A DNA stretch of 64,000 nt from Streptococcus cristatus (GTDB taxonomy: Bacteria > Bacillota > Bacilli > Lactobacillales > Streptococcaceae). Of this stretch, positions 8,599-17,506 are shown in pieces (position 1 is the stretch's first letter; every line of letters begins with the position of its first letter). Position numbers and translations under genes: made by a program. The DNA lies in contig NZ_RJPR01000004.1 in NCBI RefSeq assembly GCF_003943465.1, positions 1 to 64,000 on the forward strand. The letters are read 5' to 3'. The notes beneath the pieces are model-generated. The model saw only the letters and a list, made by a program, of their open reading frames with translations. It was not told where the DNA came from and did no database searches.

Positions 8599-10611
8599 AT
8601 GAACAATACTGAAATTGCAAAAAAGGTCATCGAAGCCTTGGGTGGACGTGAGAACGTTAACAGTGTAGCCCACTGTGCGACTCGTCTGCGCGTTATGGTT
8701 AAAGATGAAGGAAAGATCGACAAAAATACTGTCGAGAACCTAGAAAAAGTTCAGGGAGCTTTCTTTAACTCAGGCCAATATCAAATCATTTTTGGTACCG
8801 GTACGGTTAATAAAATCTATGACGAAGTTGTAGCACTTGGCTTGCCAACTTCATCAAAAGATGACATGAAAGCTGAAGCTGCTAAGCAAGGGAATTGGTT
8901 CCAACGCGCCATCCGTACTTTCGGTGATGTCTTTGTACCAATTCTCCCAGCTATTGTTGCGACAGGTCTTTTCATGGGAGTTCGTGGAGCAATTGCTCAG
9001 GATCAAGTTTTATCTTTATTTGGTACCACAGCGGATGCTTTCAAATCGACTGACTTCTATACTTATACAGTAGTATTAACTGATACAGCCTTCGCTTTCT
9101 TCCCAGCTTTGATTTGCTGGTCAGCTTTTAGAGTCTTTGGCGGGAACCCCATCATTGGTTTGGTTCTTGGTCTAATGATGGTTAACTCAGCACTTCCAAA
9201 TGCTTGGGATGTAGCTGGTCAGGCTACTAAATTTGCTGTTGATCCTTCTAAGGATATTTTAGACAAAATTGCTAATATGGATGTTCTTGGAAGTCTAAAA
9301 TTTGCTAGCGAAGTTACAGCAACAAAAGCTCATCCAATTTACTTCTTTGGTTTTATTCCGGTGGTTGGCTACCAAAACTCTGTGCTTCCTGCCTTCTTTG
9401 TAGGTTTGTTTGGTGCGAAATTTGAAAAATGGCTGCACAAGAAAATTCCAGATGTCTTGGACCTTCTTCTTGTTCCATTCCTTACTTTCCTTGTAATGTC
9501 TATTTTGGGACTCTTTGTGATTGGTCCGGTCTTCCACATTGTTGAGTCATATGTTTTGAATGGTACAGAGTTCCTTCTTAGCCTTCCGTTTGGTCTTGCT
9601 GGTTTGATTATTGGTGCAGTACATCAACTGATTGTCGTAACTGGTGTTCATCACATCTTCAACTTACTGGAATCTCAATTGGTATCTCAAACTGGGAAAG
9701 ATCCATTTAATGCGATTATCACTGCTGCTATGACAGCTCAGGCTGGTGCGACTTTGGCTGTAGCTGTGAAGACAAAATCTAAAAAACTCAAGGCTCTTGC
9801 ATTCCCAGCAGCACTTTCTGCAGGATTAGGTATTACTGAGCCAGCTATCTTCGGGGTTAACTTGCGCTTCGTTAAACCGTTTGTCATTGGACTGGGTGCT
9901 GGTGCTGTTGGTGGTTGGTTAGCTTCTATTATGGGGCTTGCAGGTACAAGTTTCGGTATCACAATTATTCCAGGTACACTCCTTTACCTGAATGGTCAAT
10001 TGTTGCAATATATCTTTATGGTTGTTCTGACAACTGGTTTGAGTTTTGTTCTGACTTATATGTTCGGATACAAAGACGAAGAAACTGCTGAAGAAAAAGC
10101 TGAAACTGAAAAACTTGTCGAAGAAGAAACAACTGGTAATGTTCCAGCAGCTCTCCAAGATGAAACAATCATTTCTCCAATTGTTGGTCAGGCAGTAGCT
10201 TTGAGCGATGTGAATGATCCTGTTTTCTCAAGCGGAGCTATGGGTCAAGGGATTGCGATCAAACCAACTGAAGGTGTCGTTTACGCCCCAGCTGATGCAG
10301 AAGTGACAATTGCTTTTGCGACAGGCCATGCTTATGGTTTGAAGACAGCTAATGGTGCTGAAATCCTGATCCACGTTGGTATTGACACAGTGTCTATGAA
10401 TGGCGAAGGATTTGATCAAAAAGTTTCTCAAGGTTCTAAAGTCAAAGCTGGCGATATTATTGGAACTTTTGATGCAGCTAAAATCGCAGCAGCTGGTCTG
10501 GATGACACGACTATGGTTATCGTGACTAACACAGCTGACTATGCTTCTGTGATCCCAGTAGCAGATGGAACTGTTGCTAAAGGCGATGCGATTATTGAAG
10601 TGAAAGCTTAA
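8599..10611 (+). CDS. scrA: Sucrose-specific PTS transporter EIIBCA
   Basis: A 670-residue PTS permease that imports sucrose and phosphorylates it to sucrose-6-phosphate. Domain order is B-C-A: EIIB at about 1-90 with the phosphorylated Cys26 in the AHCATRLRV motif, membrane EIIC at about 110-490, an acidic linker, and EIIA at about 515-670 with the active histidine in EILIHVGIDT near residue 592. The start is ATG 8599, because AAGGAG lies about 10 nt upstream; a TTG two codons earlier is less likely. Codon use suggests high expression. Confidence 0.96.
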   Translation: MNNTEIAKKVIEALGGRENVNSVAHCATRLRVMVKDEGKIDKNTVENLEKVQGAFFNSGQYQIIFGTGTVNKIYDEVVALGLPTSSKDDMKAEAAKQGNWFQRAIRTFGDVFVPILPAIVATGLFMGVRGAIAQDQVLSLFGTTADAFKSTDFYTYTVVLTDTAFAFFPALICWSAFRVFGGNPIIGLVLGLMMVNSALPNAWDVAGQATKFAVDPSKDILDKIANMDVLGSLKFASEVTATKAHPIYFFGFIPVVGYQNSVLPAFFVGLFGAKFEKWLHKKIPDVLDLLLVPFLTFLVMSILGLFVIGPVFHIVESYVLNGTEFLLSLPFGLAGLIIGAVHQLIVVTGVHHIFNLLESQLVSQTGKDPFNAIITAAMTAQAGATLAVAVKTKSKKLKALAFPAALSAGLGITEPAIFGVNLRFVKPFVIGLGAGAVGGWLASIMGLAGTSFGITIIPGTLLYLNGQLLQYIFMVVLTTGLSFVLTYMFGYKDEETAEEKAETEKLVEEETTGNVPAALQDETIISPIVGQAVALSDVNDPVFSSGAMGQGIAIKPTEGVVYAPADAEVTIAFATGHAYGLKTANGAEILIHVGIDTVSMNGEGFDQKVSQGSKVKAGDIIGTFDAAKIAAAGLDDTTMVIVTNTADYASVIPVADGTVAKGDAIIEVKA

Positions 10612-10639
10612 TCTTAGCTATAGAAAGTTAACAAAGGAA

Positions 10640-10668
10640 AACGAACAACTTATGTTTGTTCGTTTTTT
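10640..10668 (+). terminator. scrA terminator
   Basis: AACGAACAA pairs with TTTGTTCG and is followed by TTTTTT. Confidence 0.85.
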
Positions 10669-10770
10669 ACTTGAGTGCTAAGATTTACAGAGGAAAATCT
10701 AAAATATAGAGCCATTTCCAATAGGGAAATATGCTATAATGGAGTATAAAGAATACAAGAGGTGTTTGAA

Positions 10771-11727
10771 ATGACAAAATTGTACGGAAGTTTAGAAGCC
10801 GGTGGAACCAAATTTATCTGTGCTGTGGGCGATGAAAATTTTAATGTTGTAGAAAAAACACAGTTTCCTACGACCACGCCGATTGAAACGTTAGATAAAA
10901 CGATTGAGTTTTTCTCTCGTTTTGACAATTTAGCAGGTCTGGCAGTCGGCTCTTTCGGTCCAATTGATATTGACCCTAATTCAAAAACATATGGCTACAT
11001 TACGACAACTCCAAAACCACATTGGGCCAATGTAGATATCGTGGGAGCGCTTCGTCGTGCGTTGAATGTGCCAATCTACTTTACGACAGATGTCAACAGC
11101 TCAGCTTATGGTGAAGTTGTAGCTCGTAACAATGCTGGTGGTCGCATTGAAAATCTGGTTTATTATACGATTGGAACAGGGATTGGTGCTGGTGCTATCC
11201 AACGTGGTGAATTTGTTGGGGGTACAGGCCATCCAGAGATGGGACACTACTATGTAGCTCAGCACCCAATGGATGTGGAAAAAGGCTTTAACGGCGTCTG
11301 TCCTTTCCACAAGGGATGTTTGGAAGGCTTAGCAGCAGGTCCTAGCTTAGAAGCGCGGACTGGTGTGCGTGGTGAAAATATCGAGCTCAATAATTCTGTC
11401 TGGGATATTCAGGCTTACTATATTGCGCAGGCAGCTATTCAAGCGACGGTGACGTTCCGTCCGGATGTCATTGTCTTTGGCGGTGGCGTGATGGCGCAGC
11501 AGCACATGTTAGACCGTGTCCGTGAGAAATTTACAGTCCTGCTCAATGGCTACCTGCCAGTGCCAGATGTGCGTGACTACATTGTCACCCCGGCTGTCGC
11601 AGGAAATGGCTCGGCTACACTAGGAAATTTTGTCCTCGCAAAAGATATTAGCGAACGCTATGCAAAAAGCAATTGTGAAAGATCCTTTCTTTTTACAGCA
11701 AAAGTCGGTCCCAGCTACAAAGGCTGA
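10771..11727 (+). CDS. scrK: Fructokinase (ROK family)
   Basis: A 318-residue ROK sugar kinase that phosphorylates the fructose released by ScrB. The N-terminal phosphate-binding motif is GSLEAGGTKF. The zinc motif HPEMGHYY...CPFHKGC..E is intact. AGAGGTG precedes ATG 10771. The last 25 or so residues (after GNFVLAKD) extend past the usual end of about 293-296 residues and overlap the next gene by 68 nt in another frame, so the original stop may have been lost. A promoter (TATAAT at about 10735) lies in the 160-bp gap after the scrA terminator. Confidence 0.92.
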   Translation: MTKLYGSLEAGGTKFICAVGDENFNVVEKTQFPTTTPIETLDKTIEFFSRFDNLAGLAVGSFGPIDIDPNSKTYGYITTTPKPHWANVDIVGALRRALNVPIYFTTDVNSSAYGEVVARNNAGGRIENLVYYTIGTGIGAGAIQRGEFVGGTGHPEMGHYYVAQHPMDVEKGFNGVCPFHKGCLEGLAAGPSLEARTGVRGENIELNNSVWDIQAYYIAQAAIQATVTFRPDVIVFGGGVMAQQHMLDRVREKFTVLLNGYLPVPDVRDYIVTPAVAGNGSATLGNFVLAKDISERYAKSNCERSFLFTAKVGPSYKG

Positions 11728-12070
11728 CCTATTTTTAGCCCAAGACTTGCAGGATACCTTGTTGGCCCATAGAGAGTCTTGTGTCGGTCTTGCTGCAAAT
11801 ATGATTGGTTCCCAAAAGCGAGTGATTATTTTTATGTATGGTATGTTGCCCATGGTCATGTTTAATCCAGTTCTCATTCAGAAATCAGGAGCTTATGAAA
11901 CGGAAGAAGGCTGTCTGTCCTTGACAGGCAGTCGGTCAACCATTCGTTACCAGAAAATCACTGTCGAATATCTGGATCAGAATTGGCTGAAGAAGACCAT
12001 CACGTTAGAGGATTTCCCAGCGCAAATCTGCCAGCATGAATTAGACCATTTGGAAGGAATTCTCATATAG
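11660..12070 (+). CDS. Peptide deformylase-like protein
   Basis: A 136-residue protein of the peptide deformylase family, which removes the formyl group from nascent N-terminal methionine. EGCLS (residues 83-87) and QHELDH (125-130) supply the metal ligands Cys and two His plus the catalytic Glu. Motif 1 reads GLAAN where true deformylases have GxAAxQ. It is shorter than the usual 200-residue Gram-positive Def. It is probably a secondary deformylase with altered specificity. The start at 11660 follows similarity to related proteins; no strong ribosome binding site is visible, so it may depend on coupling with the overlapping scrK. Confidence 0.75.
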   Translation: MQKAIVKDPFFLQQKSVPATKADLFLAQDLQDTLLAHRESCVGLAANMIGSQKRVIIFMYGMLPMVMFNPVLIQKSGAYETEEGCLSLTGSRSTIRYQKITVEYLDQNWLKKTITLEDFPAQICQHELDHLEGILI

Positions 12071-12099
12071 GAAATATATCTGGAAAGGATGGGAATAGA

Positions 12100-12660
12100 A
12101 TGAAAGTATATCAGCGCGATGGAGAAAAATTTTATGCCATGGGCCTTCTCTTACTCTTTGCTATCTTTTTTATCATGTCTTCTGCATCTATGGATAAGGC
12201 CTCCCTTGAGTCAACAAATCAAAATAGTGCTAATCAACTGGTTCATAGGGCTTCTATCAACGAAGAAGACCAAATAAGCAGGCAGATTACTGAAGAAAGC
12301 AACAATATGCTCAATCCAGTCTATTGGGGAATGGGCATAACCGCTATTTTTATGATCGTTCTAGGCTATATTTCGAATCATAAACCACCGATTTTAGAGA
12401 TGGATGAGATGGGAATAAGGCTGAGAGGCTTATCTGCTAAAAGAGAGAAGTACTTCTTGTGGCAGGAGATTGAGCAAATTGAATACGATATCTATCGATC
12501 TAGGTCAGAACCGGGCAGTCGAATTTTATATTTCTATCCTAAAAATCAAGAGGAGAGTGCGGTCTCTTTGGACTTGGATGATGTGAAAAATATTAGCTTC
12601 AATGAACTTCATCAGGAGATTTTCCAACTTGCTCCTCATATCAAGTGGCTTTTTCCGTAG
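12100..12660 (+). CDS. Two-TM membrane protein of unknown function
   Basis: A 186-residue protein not recognised as a named family. A hydrophobic segment at about residues 13-28 and another at about 74-90 enclose a polar extracellular loop. The cytoplasmic C-terminal half (LEMDEMGIRLRG, then YFLWQEIEQIEYD) looks like the PH-like fold of small bacterial membrane proteins. AAAGGATGGG lies upstream of the ATG, 30 nt after the deformylase gene, so the two may be co-transcribed. Confidence 0.6.
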   Translation: MKVYQRDGEKFYAMGLLLLFAIFFIMSSASMDKASLESTNQNSANQLVHRASINEEDQISRQITEESNNMLNPVYWGMGITAIFMIVLGYISNHKPPILEMDEMGIRLRGLSAKREKYFLWQEIEQIEYDIYRSRSEPGSRILYFYPKNQEESAVSLDLDDVKNISFNELHQEIFQLAPHIKWLFP

Positions 12661-12732
12661 AAATATTATTATAGAGTAGGGATCTGATCTGCTTATTTTA
12701 TCGATGTAAGATTAGTTGGATAAAAGATAATG

Positions 12733-12756
12733 GCACAGCTTAGGCTGTGCTTTTTT
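12733..12756 (+). terminator. Terminator of the scrK-def-membrane protein unit
   Basis: GCACAGC-TTAG-GCTGTGC followed by TTTTTT. The rest of the 300-bp gap up to 12961 shows only a probable promoter for the lipoprotein gene. Confidence 0.85.
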
Positions 12757-12961
12757 GTAACCAATTTCTTAATATGAGAGTTAGAAATGTTGCCTGTTTT
12801 ACTTAAGACCGCACTTTAAAATTTTCATTTGATCTGCTTGGTCATTTTAGAGATTGCAAGGATGCATTTTTACATGAGGTTGATTTCAAACGCTATTTAC
12901 CAGTTTAGTTAAGTATGATAAAATAGAAAAGTCAGAGTATTAAGAAATTAAGGAGACAATG

Positions 12962-14053
12962 ATGAAAAAAGTATTTAAATACACAGCCTTGCTTGTGGCA
13001 GGTGTGAGCTTAACAGCCTGTGCTTTGCTTCCAAGTCCAAATAAAAAACATTCTGGTAAGCCAAGCCAGGAAACGACTGTCAAAAAATCAGCCAGCAATG
13101 GGCAGGTTGATATCCAGATTAAGGATGGTCAGTTCATTATGCCAAGCAACGGATCAGCTGATGCCAAATACTTGGCCTTGTCTTTGGAAATTAAGAATAA
13201 AACAAATGATAAGATCATGATTTCCTCTTCAGACATTGGTTTTTATGATTCAGAGGGAGAGAAGATCCAGCCGGTCGGAGTCTATGACGACAAAGAAAAC
13301 TTTAAAACACTGAGCTATGAAGATTTAGCGGAAGGAAAGACTCTTTCTGGTAATCTGGTCTTTAAGGTTGAAGATGGCAAGAAATATGAACTTCACTATG
13401 AGAAGAAATCCTACGGCTCCGATGAAAAAGCAGAAGCTATCAAACTAAAAGTTGATCCTGCGAAATATCCGAATCACGTTGACGAATCAAAGAAATTAGC
13501 TTCTGATTACCTCAATGCTGTTTTCTTGGGAGGAGAAGCCAAGACAAAATCTTCTAAAGACAAAGGTGATTTGGTTTTAGGTGGCGATTTGGAGCAAGAT
13601 AAGAAAGATTATAGAGCAGCTTTTGCAGCAGATTTTACACGTAAATTGCATGATTATCCCTTTAGTGAGGATGAAATCAATGCTTTCATTGATGCCTATG
13701 TGAAAAGTAATGCCAAACGCTCAGAAATTGATTACACAGTAGCGCAGTACATGCCAAATTCAATCATTATCAAGATCAAACCGAGAACGGTCAGTCTAAA
13801 TAAAACCATGTATACCTACCGTCAAGATTTTTATGACAAACATCGCTCTGAATATGGAAGCCTGAGTGACGTCTACAAAGCTACTGATAAGAGCTATGCT
13901 AATGATATGATGGCTGGAATGGATTCACGTCCTCTCCTCACACCAGAACGAGATTATCAGTTGAAATTTGTCAAAACAGATGGCAAATGGGTCCTAGAGC
14001 GTGATTATTCTTATGAATCCATCGTCAGAGCTTTTGAGGGTGATATATCTTAA
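12962..14053 (+). CDS. Lipoprotein, DUF4352/DUF5105-like
   Basis: A 363-residue secreted lipoprotein. The signal peptide ends in a lipobox, SLTAC, with lipidated Cys20, followed by a Lys/Ser-rich linker. Residues of about 50-165 resemble an immunoglobulin-like DUF4352 domain (VDIQIKDGQF, then YLALSLEIKNKTNDKI). The C-terminal 190 residues match the DUF5105 style, helical with FTRKLHDYPFSEDEINAF. Function is unknown. ATG 12962 is favoured over 12959 because it is better spaced from AAGGAG. It stands alone between two terminators. Confidence 0.75.
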   Translation: MKKVFKYTALLVAGVSLTACALLPSPNKKHSGKPSQETTVKKSASNGQVDIQIKDGQFIMPSNGSADAKYLALSLEIKNKTNDKIMISSSDIGFYDSEGEKIQPVGVYDDKENFKTLSYEDLAEGKTLSGNLVFKVEDGKKYELHYEKKSYGSDEKAEAIKLKVDPAKYPNHVDESKKLASDYLNAVFLGGEAKTKSSKDKGDLVLGGDLEQDKKDYRAAFAADFTRKLHDYPFSEDEINAFIDAYVKSNAKRSEIDYTVAQYMPNSIIIKIKPRTVSLNKTMYTYRQDFYDKHRSEYGSLSDVYKATDKSYANDMMAGMDSRPLLTPERDYQLKFVKTDGKWVLERDYSYESIVRAFEGDIS

Positions 14054-14162
14054 TAGCAAGATGAGAGGGCAGATGCTTCATTCTGCTCTCTATTTTATTT
14101 TGTTTCCTAGCCTAGCTTTGTGCTATACTGGAGGGTAGATATGTAGAGTAAAGGAGTCTAGC

Positions 14163-15299
14163 ATGAAACAATTCTATGATAAATTAGTAAAAACGCGTCA
14201 TTATCTCCATCAGCATCCAGAGCTGTCTGGTCAAGAATATGAAACAACGGCTTTTCTAAGCCGTTATTTGCAAGACTTAGGAATTAAAATCTTGGACTCT
14301 GACTTAGAGACGGGCTTGATTGCCGAAATCGGTCAAGGAGAACCAGTTATCGCCTTGAGGGCAGATATTGATGCCCTGCCCATTATAGAGCAGACAGGTC
14401 TGCCTTACGCTAGCCAAAATCCTGGTGTCATGCATGCCTGCGGTCATGATTTTCATCAGACTAGTCTTCTGGGAGCGGCGGAGTTGCTCAAGGCTATGGA
14501 AGAAGATTTACAGGGAACCATTCGCCTGATTTTTCAGCCAGCTGAGGAGACCTCTCAAGGAGCCAGTCAAGTTCTGGCTACGGGTTTGCTGGATGATGTA
14601 GTTGCGATTATCGGTTTTCACAATATGCCCCAGTTAAAAGCTGGACAAATGGCCTTGAAGCCGGGAGCCATGATGGCAGGCGTGGAAAAATTCAAGGTGA
14701 CTGTGGAGGGAGTCAGCAGCCATGCGGCTCGGCCGGACCTGGGAGTGGATACGGTGCTGACTCTGACTAGCATGATTCAAAATCTTCAGGCACTGGTTTC
14801 TCGGACTGTCTCGCCCTTTGAGCCAGTTGTTTTATCTGTGACCCACATTGAGGCTGGGGCGACTTGGAATGTCTTGCCTCAAAATGGCTTTTTTGAAGGC
14901 ACCATTCGTTGTTTTAACCCTGATTTGCAAAAGCGTTTGAAGGCAGATTTTATCCGTATTGTGGAGCATACGGCGGAGAATTTCGGTGCTAAGGTCACTA
15001 TTGTATGGGATCAGACTCCGCCAGTGACCTATAATGATCTAGAATTAACCGAGCTTGTTTTTGAGAACTCCCAGAACATCGGGGAGCTACTGCCTGCTCA
15101 GCCATCTTCAGCTGGCGAAGACTTTGCCTTTTATCAAGAAAAAATCCCTGGTGTCTTTGCTTTTATCGGCTCAAATGGTGCAGCAGATGCGCCTGACCTG
15201 CACCATGATAGCATGACGATTGATGATGCGGCCTTCCAGGTCTCTGTGCCTTACTATGTCGAAAACGCCCTCTTCCTCCTCAAACACTATAAGAAATAA
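14163..15299 (+). CDS. M20 amidohydrolase
   Basis: A 378-residue M20D metallopeptidase of the hippurate/N-acyl-amino-acid hydrolase group. RADIDALPI and MHACGHDFHQT carry metal ligands, and PAEETSQGA carries the catalytic Glu pair. HAARPDLGVD and SSAGEDFAFY are further family signatures. It is predicted to remove an acyl group from an amino acid in the cytoplasm. The substrate cannot be fixed, and N-acetyl-diaminopimelate deacetylase is a close relative. It lies upstream of amino-acid import genes, which fits a role in using acylated or conjugated amino acids. Confidence 0.85.
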   Translation: MKQFYDKLVKTRHYLHQHPELSGQEYETTAFLSRYLQDLGIKILDSDLETGLIAEIGQGEPVIALRADIDALPIIEQTGLPYASQNPGVMHACGHDFHQTSLLGAAELLKAMEEDLQGTIRLIFQPAEETSQGASQVLATGLLDDVVAIIGFHNMPQLKAGQMALKPGAMMAGVEKFKVTVEGVSSHAARPDLGVDTVLTLTSMIQNLQALVSRTVSPFEPVVLSVTHIEAGATWNVLPQNGFFEGTIRCFNPDLQKRLKADFIRIVEHTAENFGAKVTIVWDQTPPVTYNDLELTELVFENSQNIGELLPAQPSSAGEDFAFYQEKIPGVFAFIGSNGAADAPDLHHDSMTIDDAAFQVSVPYYVENALFLLKHYKK

Positions 15300-15380
15300 C
15301 TATAGTCTTTCATAGAAAATAAGAACTAGGCAAGCTCCTCTTCTTTTGTTATCATAGAAAAACAAGATTTTGATATTTTC

Positions 15381-15397
15381 AAATAGTTTGAATAATC
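15381..15397. promoter_or_regulatory. Possible MtaR/MetR-type box
   Basis: AAATAGTTTGAATAAT matches the left half and centre of the streptococcal methionine-regulator box (ATAGTTTNAAACTAT) but not the right arm. It lies 110 nt upstream of the methionine transport block. Confidence 0.3.
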
Positions 15398-15503
15398 GAA
15401 TCAGTGATAAAGAAAATCTATCACCTTGATAAAAAATATATAATGGTCAGGATTTTCGACTTTTGGTATGATAGAAACATGCTCTTTAGGAGGAGATAGA
15501 GAT

Positions 15504-16337
15504 ATGAATATTAAAAAAATATTGAAATACACTGCCACTGCTGTGGTAGGAAGTCTTGCAGTTGGGCTGCTTGTGGCCTGCTCGTCTTCTGCAAGTAAAG
15601 ATAGTGCTACAAAGAAAAAGACGATTGAAGTCGGAACGGTTGGAACAACCAAGCCTTTCTCTTATGAGGATAAGGCCGGAAAACTAACTGGTTACGAAAT
15701 TGAAGTGCTTCGTGAAATCTTTAAAGGTTCAGATAAGTACGAAGTCAACTTCAACAAAACCAAATGGGCTTCTGTTTTCTCTGGCTTGGACAGTGACCGC
15801 TACCAAATCGGTGCCAACAACATCAGTTATTCAGAAGACCGTGCTGGTAAATACCTCTATACCAACCCTTACGCTAAAAACCCAACCGTCTTGGTGGTTC
15901 GTAAAGGAGTGAATATCAAGTCGCTGGACGATATCGGAGGCAAGTCTACTGAGGTTGTTCAAGGTACTTCAACAGCCAAACAACTGGAAAAGTACAATGA
16001 AGAGCACAGTTCAAACCCAACAACTATCAACTATACAGATGGTACAATCCAGCAAATCCTAGCTAATTTGAATGATGGCCGTTCAGACTACAAGATCTTT
16101 GAACGTATCACAGTAGATACCATCATCAAAGACCAAGGTTTAGATAATGTCGAAGTGATTGAACTTCCAAGTGACCAACAACCGTATGTCTATCCAATCC
16201 TTGCTTCAGGACAAGAAGAGCTTCAAACCTTCATGAACAAGCGGATCAAGGAACTCTACGAGGATGGAACACTTGAAAAATTATCAAAAGAATTCTTTGG
16301 AGGCACTTATTTGCCAGACGCCAAGGATATCAAGTAA
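15504..16337 (+). CDS. Amino-acid ABC transporter substrate-binding lipoprotein (SBP family 3)
   Basis: A 277-residue lipoprotein. The signal peptide ends at LLVAC with Cys26, and the mature part has the family-3 solute-binding fold ([16 protein letters not shown], then [11 protein letters not shown]). It is related to cystine/polar amino-acid binding proteins (TcyJ/TcyK type), so it probably captures cystine or another sulfur amino acid. ATG 15504 is chosen because AGGAGG and AGGAGA lie just upstream. No cognate permease is adjacent. The same gene precedes metQ in pneumococcus, so the order is conserved. Confidence 0.85.
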   Translation: MNIKKILKYTATAVVGSLAVGLLVACSSSASKDSATKKKTIEVGTVGTTKPFSYEDKAGKLTGYEIEVLREIFKGSDKYEVNFNKTKWASVFSGLDSDRYQIGANNISYSEDRAGKYLYTNPYAKNPTVLVVRKGVNIKSLDDIGGKSTEVVQGTSTAKQLEKYNEEHSSNPTTINYTDGTIQQILANLNDGRSDYKIFERITVDTIIKDQGLDNVEVIELPSDQQPYVYPILASGQEELQTFMNKRIKELYEDGTLEKLSKEFFGGTYLPDAKDIK

Positions 16338-16424
16338 GTTCTGATTTTCTTTGCCCTAAGCAATTGGAAATAACTTACAACCCACTCATTAGAAAAAATA
16401 TATTTTATATAAGGAGATTATCTC

Positions 16425-17300
16425 ATGAAATTGAAAAAATGGTTTGGTGCAACAGCACTCTTGGCTGTAGCAGCATTTGGTTTGGCAGCTTGCTCGTCTT
16501 CAACATCAAAAAACGCTAAGTCAACAGACAGTGCAACAGTGACTGTAAAAGTTGGTGTGATGAACCTCAGTGATACAGAAGAAGCGCGTTGGGACAAGGT
16601 TCAGGAAATCCTTGATAAGGATAAAGCAGGTGTTAAATTGGAGTTTACCCAATTTACAGACTATTCTCAACCTAACCAAGCAGTTCGTGATGGCGATGTA
16701 GATATCAATGCCTTCCAGCATTACTACTACCTGAAAAACTGGAATAAAGAAAACAATGCTGACTTGGTGTCTGTAGCAGATACATATATCGCGCCAATCC
16801 GCCTTTACTCTGGTACTAAAGATGGCAAAAACAAATATACTGCTGTGAAAGATATTCCAGAAAACGGAAGCATTGCCGTACCAAATGACCCAACAAACGA
16901 AAGCCGTGCTTTGAACCTTCTTCAAGCAGCTGGTTTGATCAAGTTGGACGTGGATTCAACGAAGCTTGCGACTGTTGCTAACATCAAAGAAAACAAGAAA
17001 AACTTGAAAATTTCTGAATTGGATGCTTCTCAAACAGCAGCTTCTCTTACTTCTGTAGATGCAGCGGTTGTCAACAATACCTTCGTTCGTGAAGCTGGTA
17101 TTGACTATAAGAGCGCTCTTTACAAAGAAAAGACAGATGAAAATTCTAAACTGTGGTACAACCTGATTGCTGCTAAGAAAGATTGGGAAAAATCTGACAA
17201 GGCAGATGCCATCAAGAAAATCATCCAGGCTTACCATACTGACGAAGTTAAAAAAGTCATTGAAGAATCTTCAGATGGTATGGATCAACCAGTTTGGTAA
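16425..17300 (+). CDS. metQ: Methionine-binding lipoprotein MetQ
   Basis: A 291-residue NlpA/MetQ-family lipoprotein with a signal peptide ending in LAAC (Cys23). Mature landmarks are VKVGVMNLSDTEEARW, the aromatic DVDINAFQHYYYL patch and AAVVNNTFVREAG. It delivers D- and L-methionine to MetNI. AAGGAG precedes the ATG. It shares the block with metN and metI downstream, separated by an M20 peptidase gene and a likely hairpin at 17327-17360, so it may be expressed in excess of the permease. Confidence 0.93.
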   Translation: MKLKKWFGATALLAVAAFGLAACSSSTSKNAKSTDSATVTVKVGVMNLSDTEEARWDKVQEILDKDKAGVKLEFTQFTDYSQPNQAVRDGDVDINAFQHYYYLKNWNKENNADLVSVADTYIAPIRLYSGTKDGKNKYTAVKDIPENGSIAVPNDPTNESRALNLLQAAGLIKLDVDSTKLATVANIKENKKNLKISELDASQTAASLTSVDAAVVNNTFVREAGIDYKSALYKEKTDENSKLWYNLIAAKKDWEKSDKADAIKKIIQAYHTDEVKKVIEESSDGMDQPVW

Positions 17301-17326
17301 GATTTTATAGAAAATAATTGAAGATA

Positions 17327-17362
17327 GAAAGGGCGGGGAATGGATTTCTCCAGCCCTTTATC
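17327..17362 (+). terminator. Imperfect hairpin after metQ
   Basis: AAAGGGC and GCCCTTT form the stem, followed by a short T/A stretch. It could attenuate transcription into the downstream genes. Confidence 0.5.
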
Positions 17363-17506
17363 TGCTATTAGTTAGAGTTTTTATCAGCGGAGATGATTTA
17401 GCAATATTAAAACGCTGAGTCAAAGACTTACCTGACAGCAAGTCTTTGCTCTTTCGTGAATCATAGCAGATAATCTTTACAGAGATGCGATTAGTAGGAG
17501 TTACAC

